Positions 58,901 to 64,000 of a DNA stretch of 64,000 nt are shown in pieces (positions within the stretch are counted from its first letter, which is position 1; every line of letters begins with the position of its first letter). The position numbers and the translations under genes are program-made. Origin of the DNA: Pseudomonas knackmussii B13. Its GTDB lineage: Bacteria > Pseudomonadota > Gammaproteobacteria > Pseudomonadales > Pseudomonadaceae. The stretch lies in assembly GCF_000689415.1 (NCBI RefSeq), contig NZ_HG322950.1, forward strand, positions 4,347,501-4,411,500, written 5' to 3'. The notes under the pieces are model-generated. The model saw only the letters and a list, made by a program, of their open reading frames with translations. It was not told the origin of the DNA and did no database searches.

Positions 58901-59531
58901 CGCCTACATGTGCGTGTACGGCATGGAAGGCCCCGGCGGCTATCAGTTCGTCGGCCGCACCCTGCAGATGTGGAACCGCTACCGCGCCGTCGAGGCCTTC
59001 GGCGGCAAGCCCTGGCTACTGCGCTTCTTCGACCAGATCCGCTTCTACCCGGTGAGCGCCGAGGAGTTGCTGCGCATCCGCCGCGACTTTCCGCTCGGCC
59101 GCTATCCGCTGCGCATCGAGGAAAGCGAGCTGTGCCTGGCCGACTACCAGGCCTTCCTGGGCCGCGAGGCCGAGAGCATCGAGGCCTTCCGCACGCACCA
59201 GCGCGCCGCCTTCGACGCCGAACGGCAACGCTGGATCGCCTCCGGCCAGGCGCATTTCGAGAGCGAGGAAGTTGCACCGGAGCTGGGCGAGGACGCGCCC
59301 CTGGAAGCCGGCCAGCACGCCATCGAGAGCCACGTCGCCGGCAACCTCTGGCAGGTGCAGGTGAGCGAGGGCGCCAGCGTGAAGGCCGGCGACACCCTGG
59401 TGATCCTCGAGTCGATGAAGATGGAAATCCCCCTCACCGCCCCGCGCGACGGCGTGGTCCGCGAGGTCCGCGTGCAGCCCGGTTCGCCGGTGCGGGCGGG
59501 ACAGCGGGTGGTGGTGCTGGAAGAGGCTTGA
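55920..59531 (+). CDS. Biotin-dependent guanidine carboxylase (urea carboxylase family)
   Basis: This 1203-residue multidomain carboxylase has a biotin carboxylase domain (about residues 1-450; ATP-grasp motif VMLKSTAGGGGIGMRVC and the FLEVNTRLQVEHGVTE active-site region). Carboxyltransferase subdomains follow (KipA/KipI-like, about 465-780 and 840-1040; GPSLGGFVCPVTVIEADLWQLGQLKAGDKVRF). The C-terminal biotinyl domain has biotinylation Lys1167 in LESMKMEIP. The usual annotation is urea carboxylase; the guanidine riboswitch and DUF1989 partners indicate guanidine as substrate, forming carboxyguanidine. An in-frame palindrome sits in the linker near residues 769-777. Confidence 0.93.
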   Translation: MFDKLLIANRGAIACRILRTLRQLEVKGVAVYAEADAASLHVQQADEAFELGAGPAASTYLVVDKILASARESGAQAIHPGYGFLSENAAFAEACEAAGIAFVGPTPQQLRLFGLKHTARALAREQGVPLLEGTDLLENLDAALAAGETVGYPVMLKSTAGGGGIGMRVCRSAQELSDAFDAVKRLGQNNFSDSGVFIEKYIERARHLEVQVFGDGQGEVIALGVRDCSVQRRNQKVLEETPAPNLPAGMADELCAAAIKLAKAANYRSAGTVEFVYDSLAERFYFLEVNTRLQVEHGVTEQVWGVDLVRWMIELAAGDPAGALAELAAALKPQGHAIQARLYAEDPGRDFQPSPGLLTAVAFPPADGKALRIDTWVEAGCEIPPYFDPMIAKLIAWAPDREQARAGLDRALADSLLYGVECNRDYLRQILADVPFASGSPWTRCLEGLRYRAQTFEVLSAGTQTSVQDFPGRLGYWAVGVPPSGPMDDRALRLGNRLLGNPEGAAGLEITMSGPTLRFNTDAVVAVTGARIALSLDGVEQPMDTALFLPAGSTLALGSISGAGARSYLCLRGGLQLPDYLGSKSTFTLGQFGGHGGRALRAGDVLHLAELSDASHGARLPAEQCTELPELRRIRVIYGPHGAPEYFTPAYIETFFATAWEVHFNSSRTGVRLIGPKPEWVRDSGGEAGLHPSNIHDNPYAIGAVDFTGDMPVILGPDGPSLGGFVCPVTVIEADLWQLGQLKAGDKVRFEPVDIATARELARAGTDSTLSRLRERTGGEGSPGTALTSPIVLDLGQDDTRLVARLSGDTHLLLEIGQPELDLVLRFRAHALMQALEALALEGVIDLTPGIRSLQVHYQPEALPLAKLLETVAGLWDGVCAARDLKVPSRIVHLPLSWDDPACQLAIEKYMTTVRKDAPWCPSNLEFIRRINELPDLEAVYRTVFEASYLVMGLGDVYLGAPVATPLDPRHRLVTTKYNPARTWTAENSVGIGGAYMCVYGMEGPGGYQFVGRTLQMWNRYRAVEAFGGKPWLLRFFDQIRFYPVSAEELLRIRRDFPLGRYPLRIEESELCLADYQAFLGREAESIEAFRTHQRAAFDAERQRWIASGQAHFESEEVAPELGEDAPLEAGQHAIESHVAGNLWQVQVSEGASVKAGDTLVILESMKMEIPLTAPRDGVVREVRVQPGSPVRAGQRVVVLEEA
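58226..58247. repeat. GC-rich palindrome inside the carboxylase reading frame
   Basis: CCTCTCCCGC (58226-58235) and GCGGGAGAGG (58238-58247) form a perfect 10-bp hairpin with a TT loop. A run of Gs and GGAGAGGG (58251-58261) and a nearby CACCTCCCC follow. This looks like an interspersed repeat normally found between genes, here read in frame as LSRLRERTGG in a linker. Confidence 0.65.
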
Positions 59532-59577
59532 TCCGCGCAACGCCGCGAATCGCCCGGAACCTATTGAGGAAAAACAG

Positions 59578-61386
59578 ATGAGCCAACCCTTCGACCTCCG
59601 CCTATCCACCCTGCGCGCCGCCTACCGCGAAGGCCGCAGCACCCCGCGCCAGCTGATCGCCGAGCTGCGCGACAAGGCCGCCGCGCTGAACCCGGACTAC
59701 CACCTGTTCATCCACCTGCTGACGCTGGCGGAGCTTGAGCCCTACCTCGCGGCGCTCGACGGCAAGTCACCCGAGCAGTTGCCGCTCTACGGCATCCCCT
59801 TCGCCATCAAGGACAACATCGACCTGGCCGGCATCCCCACCACCGCCGCCTGCCCGGCTTTCGCCTATACGCCGAGTGAATCGGCCACGCTGGTGCAGCG
59901 ACTGATCGAGCTGGGCGCGGTGCCGCTGGGCAAGACCAACCTCGACCAGTTCGCCACCGGCCTCAACGGCACCCGTTCGCCCTATGGCGAATGCCCGAAC
60001 AGCGTGCTGCCGGAGTTCCCGTCCGGCGGTTCCAGCGCCGGCTCCTCGCTGGCCGTGGCCCTCGGCGTGGCCAGCTTCGCGCTGGGCACCGACACCGCCG
60101 GCTCCGGCCGCGTGCCGGCGGCGCTGAACAATCTCGTTGGCCTGAAACCGAGCAAGGGCCTGCTGTCCAACCACGGCCTGGTGCCGGCCTGCCGCACGCT
60201 CGACTGCATCACCTACTTCACCGCCACGGCCGCCGAGGCCAGCGAGCTGCTGGCCCTGAGCGCGCGCCACGATCCACAAGATGGCTACAGCCGCACCAAT
60301 CCTTCCTGGAACGACGGCAGCGCCTTCGGTACGCCACGCCCGTTCCGCTTCGGCGTTCCCCGCGCCCAGGACCTCGAATTCTTCGGCTGCAACGAGGGGC
60401 CGGCGCTGTTCGCCCAGGCCATCGAACAATTGCGCGGCATCGGCGGCACACCGGTGGAGATCGATTTCGCGCCCTTCCTCGAAGCCGCTCGACTGCTTTA
60501 CGAAGGCCCCTGGGTGGCCGAGCGCTACAGCGTCGCCGGCGAGCTGATCGAGCGCGATCCGCAGGCCGTGCTGCCGGTGATCCGCGCGGTGCTGGAAAAA
60601 GCCCCTGGCGCCAGCGCGGTGGAGCTGTTCCGCGCGCAGTACCGCCTGCAGGAACTCAAGGCGCAATGCGACGCGATCATCGCCGAGCTGGATTGCGTGC
60701 TGACCCCGACCATCGGCCGCCCCGTCACCCTCGACGAACTGCACGCCGCACCCGTGCTGCGCAACTCGCAGCTGGGCTACTACACCAACTTCATGAACCT
60801 GCTGGACTACGCCGCCCTGGCGCTGCCCAGCGCCTTCATGACCAATGGCCTGCCCTGGGGCCTGACGCTGTTCGGCCGCGCCTTCACCGACCAGTACCTG
60901 CTCGGCCTGGGCGACGCGCTGCAACGCCACAACGCGCTACCACTGGTCGGCGGCAATGCGCTGAACAGTCCTGCGCCCGCCGTATCCGCACGCAGCGACC
61001 GCGCGCGGCTGGTGGTGTGCGGCGCCCACCTCGACGGCCTGGCGCTGAACTGGCAACTGCGCCAGCGCGGCGCGCGCCTGCTCGAAGCCACTCAAAGCGC
61101 GCCGGCCTACAAGCTCTACGCCCTGGCCGGCGGCCCGCCGCTGCGGCCAGGCATGGTCCGGGTGGCGGAAGGCGGCACGGCCATCGAAGTGGAGATCTGG
61201 GAACTGCCCAGCGCCGAGCTCGGCTCCTTCCTCACCGGCATCCCGGCGCCGCTGGGGCTGGGCAAGGTGGAGCTGGCCGACGGCCGCTGGGAGACCGGTT
61301 TCATCTGCGACGGCTGGGGCCTCGCCGGTGCCGAGGACATCAGCCATTTCGGCGGCTGGAGAGCCTGGCTGGCCAGCCGCGGCTAA
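59578..61386 (+). CDS. atzF: Allophanate hydrolase
   Basis: This 602-residue amidase-signature enzyme hydrolyses allophanate to ammonia and carbon dioxide, completing nitrogen release. The catalytic Lys78 (FAIKDNID), cis-Ser152 (SGGSSAGSS) and nucleophile Ser176 (TDTAGSGRVP) are present with the expected spacing. A C-terminal domain of about 140 residues (VCGAHLDGLALNWQLRQRGARLLEATQ onward) completes the two-domain AtzF-type architecture. It lies 46 bp after the carboxylase gene, with GAGGAAA near the ATG, and ends the guanidine operon. Confidence 0.94.
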   Translation: MSQPFDLRLSTLRAAYREGRSTPRQLIAELRDKAAALNPDYHLFIHLLTLAELEPYLAALDGKSPEQLPLYGIPFAIKDNIDLAGIPTTAACPAFAYTPSESATLVQRLIELGAVPLGKTNLDQFATGLNGTRSPYGECPNSVLPEFPSGGSSAGSSLAVALGVASFALGTDTAGSGRVPAALNNLVGLKPSKGLLSNHGLVPACRTLDCITYFTATAAEASELLALSARHDPQDGYSRTNPSWNDGSAFGTPRPFRFGVPRAQDLEFFGCNEGPALFAQAIEQLRGIGGTPVEIDFAPFLEAARLLYEGPWVAERYSVAGELIERDPQAVLPVIRAVLEKAPGASAVELFRAQYRLQELKAQCDAIIAELDCVLTPTIGRPVTLDELHAAPVLRNSQLGYYTNFMNLLDYAALALPSAFMTNGLPWGLTLFGRAFTDQYLLGLGDALQRHNALPLVGGNALNSPAPAVSARSDRARLVVCGAHLDGLALNWQLRQRGARLLEATQSAPAYKLYALAGGPPLRPGMVRVAEGGTAIEVEIWELPSAELGSFLTGIPAPLGLGKVELADGRWETGFICDGWGLAGAEDISHFGGWRAWLASRG

Positions 61387-61471
61387 GGGTCGCGGTACGC
61401 GGACCGGACGCAGTGGAGGGGTGCTGCGGGAGTCGCTAGAGTGAGTGGAAGCCTATCGCCGAGGTTGTGTC

Positions 61472-62545
61472 ATGCCGATGCTCAGCCACCACGACGCCCA
61501 GCAGCGGGTCAACGATATCCACGCCTTCAACCGGGAGCTGCGACGCCTGGGCGAGGAAGGCGCGCTGGAGCTGGACGCGGACCAGCGCGCCCGTGTGGAA
61601 ACCCATCACCTGCGCCTGCTCGACGACTACCGCGCGCAGTTCGACATCGACCGCGACAGCCAGGACAGCCGCCTGTCGCTGGGCATGCGCGTGGCGTCCT
61701 TCCTCGGCGCGCTGGCCCTGGCAGCCAGCCTGTTCTTCCTCTTCTACCAGTTCTGGGGACTGTTCGGCGAAGGCGCGCAGGTCGCCATCCTGGTCGGCGC
61801 CTCGCTGCTCACGCTGCTGGCCACCTTCTGGCTGCAGCGCCGCGACGCGTCCGGCTACTTCGCCAAGCTGGCGGCCATGCTGGCCTTCGCCGCGCTGGTG
61901 CTGAACATCAGCATGATCGGGCAGATCTTCAACCTCACCCCGTCCGACCTCGCACTGCTGCCCTGGGCCGCCTACGCCCTGCTGCTGGCCTACCTGTGCC
62001 AGTCGCGGCTGTTGCTGGCCGCCGCGCTCATCTGCCTGATGGGCTTCATCGCCGCGCGCTGCGGCACCTGGAGCGGGGTCTATTGGCTCGACGTCGGCGA
62101 GCGCCCGGAGAACTTCTTCCCCGCCGCCGTGCTGATCTTCCTGGTGCCGCTGGTCTTCGAGCAGCACCGCTTCGACGGTTTCGCCGCGATCTACCGGGTG
62201 TTCGGCCTGCTCGCACTCTTCCTGCCGATGCTGGTGATGGCCAACTGGGGCGGGTCCAGCTACCTGCCGTTCGCCCCGCACAAGCTGGAAAGCCTCTACC
62301 AATTGCTCGGCTTCGTCTGCGCGGCCCTGGCCATCTGGCTGGGCGCGCGGCAGGAGTGGCCGGAGGTGGTGAACACCGGGCTGACCTTCTTCGTCATCTT
62401 CCTCTACACCAAGTTCTTCGACTGGTGGTGGGAGGTGCTGCCCAAGTACCTGTTCTTCCTGGTCCTCGGGCTGGGCGCGGTGGCGATCCTGCTGTTCCTG
62501 CGCTACCTGCGCAACGTCCACGGCCTGCTGGGAGGGCGCCTGTGA
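61472..62545 (+). CDS. DUF2157-family integral membrane protein
   Basis: This 357-residue protein has an N-terminal DUF2157 soluble helical segment (HHDAQQRVNDIHAFNRELRRLGEEGALELDADQ) followed by about ten hydrophobic helices (from VASFLGALALAASLFFLFYQFWGLFG to VAILLFLRYL). GAGG stands 7 bases upstream of the ATG. The family is common beside DUF4824 genes and its function is unknown. Its stop overlaps the start of the next gene by 1 bp. Confidence 0.87.
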   Translation: MPMLSHHDAQQRVNDIHAFNRELRRLGEEGALELDADQRARVETHHLRLLDDYRAQFDIDRDSQDSRLSLGMRVASFLGALALAASLFFLFYQFWGLFGEGAQVAILVGASLLTLLATFWLQRRDASGYFAKLAAMLAFAALVLNISMIGQIFNLTPSDLALLPWAAYALLLAYLCQSRLLLAAALICLMGFIAARCGTWSGVYWLDVGERPENFFPAAVLIFLVPLVFEQHRFDGFAAIYRVFGLLALFLPMLVMANWGGSSYLPFAPHKLESLYQLLGFVCAALAIWLGARQEWPEVVNTGLTFFVIFLYTKFFDWWWEVLPKYLFFLVLGLGAVAILLFLRYLRNVHGLLGGRL

Positions 62546-63369
62546 TGAACTGGACACGTACCCAGGGCCTGCTCGCCGGGCTCGGCCTGATCGTCCTGGC
62601 CAATGCCGCGGCCCTCGGCGCCGCCGCCTGGAACCGCAGCGGCGAGCCGGACAGCCGCCTGGCACTGAGCGAGCGCGAGCTGGTGCGCAACAGCGACTGG
62701 CATAACGAGAACAGCGGCATCAGCCTGCGCTTGCTGTGGCGCATCCCCAGCGACGAGCCGAACGTCGCCTGGGCCCCGCGCATCCCGGCAGACAGCATGC
62801 GCGCGCTGGGCTTCACGGTGCCCGAGCGCATCGACCGCGAAAGCGCCCTGGCCTACGACCGCCAGCAGGCCCGCGACGCCCTGCTGGTGCTGGAACTGGA
62901 CGGCCCGCTGTACCAGCGCGAACTCCAGCTTGCCCAGCAGCGCCTGGCGCAGGCCGAACGGGCGCTGGCCGGCGACCCCGGCAACGTCCATCTCAAGAGC
63001 GAGCGCGACTTCCAGCGCGACGCCCTGGAGCACGAGGGACAACGCGCCAGCCGCCTGTTCCTCGCCGACGCCGGCAACGATCTGCAGGCCCTGCGCGCAC
63101 GCTACCCGGACCGCCAGCGCTACGCCATCGTCCACGGCCAGGTGCGGCCCAGCTCGCTATACCGCAACCGCGCCTGGATCATCGGCGGCATGGCCAGCAC
63201 CGAGGGCGTACGCGCACTGAACGTGCCCAAGCGCTGGCACGAGGAACTCGAAGGTCTCGCCCCCCGCGCCGAACAACGCGCCGCCCAGGAAGCCGCCCAA
63301 CCCTTCGTCGCCGAGGTGGATTTCGGCCAGCGCCTGGAGCCGTGGATCGAGAAGATCCAGGCGCGCTGA
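62545..63369 (+). CDS. DUF4824-family membrane-anchored protein
   Basis: This 274-residue protein has one N-terminal membrane helix (GLLAGLGLIVLANAAALGAAAW). An extracytoplasmic domain follows, rich in charged residues, with LALSERELVRNSDWHNENSGISLRLLWRIPSDEP and RNRAWIIGGMASTEGVRALNVPKRWHEELEGL. It is coupled to the DUF2157 gene by a TGATG overlap, which suggests a complex. An in-frame GTG lies just before the ATG. The function is unknown. Confidence 0.86.
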   Translation: MNWTRTQGLLAGLGLIVLANAAALGAAAWNRSGEPDSRLALSERELVRNSDWHNENSGISLRLLWRIPSDEPNVAWAPRIPADSMRALGFTVPERIDRESALAYDRQQARDALLVLELDGPLYQRELQLAQQRLAQAERALAGDPGNVHLKSERDFQRDALEHEGQRASRLFLADAGNDLQALRARYPDRQRYAIVHGQVRPSSLYRNRAWIIGGMASTEGVRALNVPKRWHEELEGLAPRAEQRAAQEAAQPFVAEVDFGQRLEPWIEKIQAR

Positions 63370-63492
63370 CGAACAACGGCGCATGACCGTTCGCGTTCAT
63401 GCGCCGCCGACACCTCCAGGCATCCGAATCCCCTTGCACCGCACCCTGCCGCGCTGCACCCTGTGCGCCCGGCGAATTCCCGACCCCGCGAC

Positions 63493-63705
63493 ATGACCGA
63501 CATCGACCCCACCCGCTGCCCGCTCTGCGGCCAGCGCAACCGCTGCGCTCAGGCCGATCCGGCCGCGGACGGCACGTCCTGCTGGTGCTTCGAAACGGCC
63601 ATCGACCCCGTCGCCCTGCAGCGCATTGCCCCGGAATCGGTCGACCGCGCCTGCCTCTGCCCGCGCTGCGCGCAGAACCTGCCGCCCGAAGACGAACCGA
63701 CCTGA
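63493..63705 (+). CDS. Cysteine-rich CWC-family protein
   Basis: This 70-residue protein holds the zinc-ribbon-like cysteine pattern CPLCGQRNRC, CWCF and CLCPRC, which defines the cysteine-rich CWC family. It probably binds zinc. The ATG at 63493 is used; the open frame has an earlier start that adds a basic stretch of ten residues. The stop overlaps the rsuA-like start by 1 bp (TGATG), so the two are translationally coupled. Confidence 0.85.
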   Translation: MTDIDPTRCPLCGQRNRCAQADPAADGTSCWCFETAIDPVALQRIAPESVDRACLCPRCAQNLPPEDEPT

Positions 63706-64000
63706 TGCGCCTGGACCGCCTGCTCTCCAACCTGCCCCGCTTCAGCCGCCAGGATGCGCGCCTCTTGCTCGTCTCCGGCCGCCTGCGCGTCGACGGCGAA
63801 GTGGTGCGCGACGGCCGCTTCGAGGTGCGCGAGTTCAGCCGCGTGGAGCTGGACGACGAGGTGCTGCAGGCCGGCAAGCCGGCGCGCTACTTCATGCTGC
63901 ACAAGCCCGAAGGCTGCGTCAGCGCGACCCGCGACGCCGAGCACCGCACCGTGCTCGACCTGCTCGACGAGCCGGACAAGCACGAGCTGCACATCGGCGG
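63705..64000 (+). CDS. RsuA-family rRNA pseudouridine synthase, 5' part
   Basis: The gene is cut by the window end; about 98 codons are visible. The N-terminal S4 domain (RLDRLLSNLPRFSRQDARLLLVSGRLRVDGEVVRDG) and the start of the catalytic domain (RYFMLHKPEGCVSATRDAEHRTVLDLL) are typical of RsuA/RluE/RluF-type synthases. The catalytic aspartate (in an RLD motif) lies outside the window. RsuA (16S position 516) is the best guess, but the exact target is not fixed by this part. Confidence 0.9.
   Translation, partial: MRLDRLLSNLPRFSRQDARLLLVSGRLRVDGEVVRDGRFEVREFSRVELDDEVLQAGKPARYFMLHKPEGCVSATRDAEHRTVLDLLDEPDKHELHIG

Noticed and set aside
1..64000. CRISPR arrays, rRNA genes, insertion sequences, prophage or integrase genes
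   Set aside because: No regularly spaced repeats, transposase or integrase motifs, or rRNA sequence were found. Repeats seen are REP-type palindromes or operator-like pairs.

Overview
The window is one contiguous stretch of GC-rich chromosome from a Pseudomonas of the P. aeruginosa / P. nitroreducens / P. citronellolis type (inference). The evidence is the gene repertoire (prc, rdgC, capB, mxtR-like kinase, bamC-dapA-purC, mmsB, sdsA1/sdsB1), strong codon bias, and Pseudomonas-style GTAGGAGCGG palindromic repeats. There are no phage genes, insertion sequences, rRNA genes or CRISPR arrays. Both ends cut a gene: prc at the left and an rsuA-type pseudouridine synthase at the right.

Layout. 1-9.2 kb: prc end, an EAL/GGDEF protein, an overlapping Xre/unknown/Sel1 trio, an FKBP lipoprotein, tRNA-Asp and tRNA-Val, rdgC, a BASS transporter, a guanidine-II riboswitch with a gdx/sugE exporter, and capB. 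9.2-18.6 kb: an LplT-PlsC fusion, AraC and GNAT genes, the giant symporter-sensor kinase mxtR, and LysR and MerR regulators. 18.9-23.9 kb: a tight cassette of an M24 fold protein, an alpha/beta-hydrolase/SDR fusion and a PF10118 protein, then an FAD oxidoreductase. 24-31 kb: rmuC, a RES/Xre toxin-antitoxin pair, small stress-type genes, a MASE2 diguanylate cyclase and tRNA-Ser. 31-40.7 kb: housekeeping genes purC, an MBL nuclease-like gene, bamC, dapA, gcvR, bcp, perM, a tusA-like gene, bepA, ung and an HDOD protein. 40.7-46 kb: a valine-catabolism cluster (mmsR-like regulator, acyl-CoA dehydrogenase, two crotonase-fold enzymes, mmsB). 46-51 kb: a K+ channel, an NmrA-like reductase, and alkylsulfatase sdsA1 with its divergent LysR regulator. 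51.1-61.4 kb: a guanidine-assimilation operon. 61.4-64 kb: a DUF2157/DUF4824 pair, a CWC protein and rsuA.

The most coherent system is guanidine metabolism. A guanidine-I (ykkC) riboswitch precedes an ABC importer, two DUF1989 proteins (carboxyguanidine deiminase type), a biotin-dependent carboxylase usually annotated as urea carboxylase, and allophanate hydrolase. About 43 kb away, a separate guanidine-II (mini-ykkC) riboswitch controls an SMR guanidinium exporter. The organism therefore appears to sense guanidine with two unrelated RNAs, one for use as a nitrogen source and one for efflux.

Other notable signals are a GC-rich palindrome carried in frame inside the carboxylase gene, a two-turn direct-repeat operator between the AraC regulator and the valine cluster (from which mmsA is absent), perfect DnaA-box motifs in two intergenic regions, and inverted-repeat operators in front of the RES/Xre pair. 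All function calls come from reading motifs; no database search was run. Locus-number comparisons with P. aeruginosa PAO1 are from memory.
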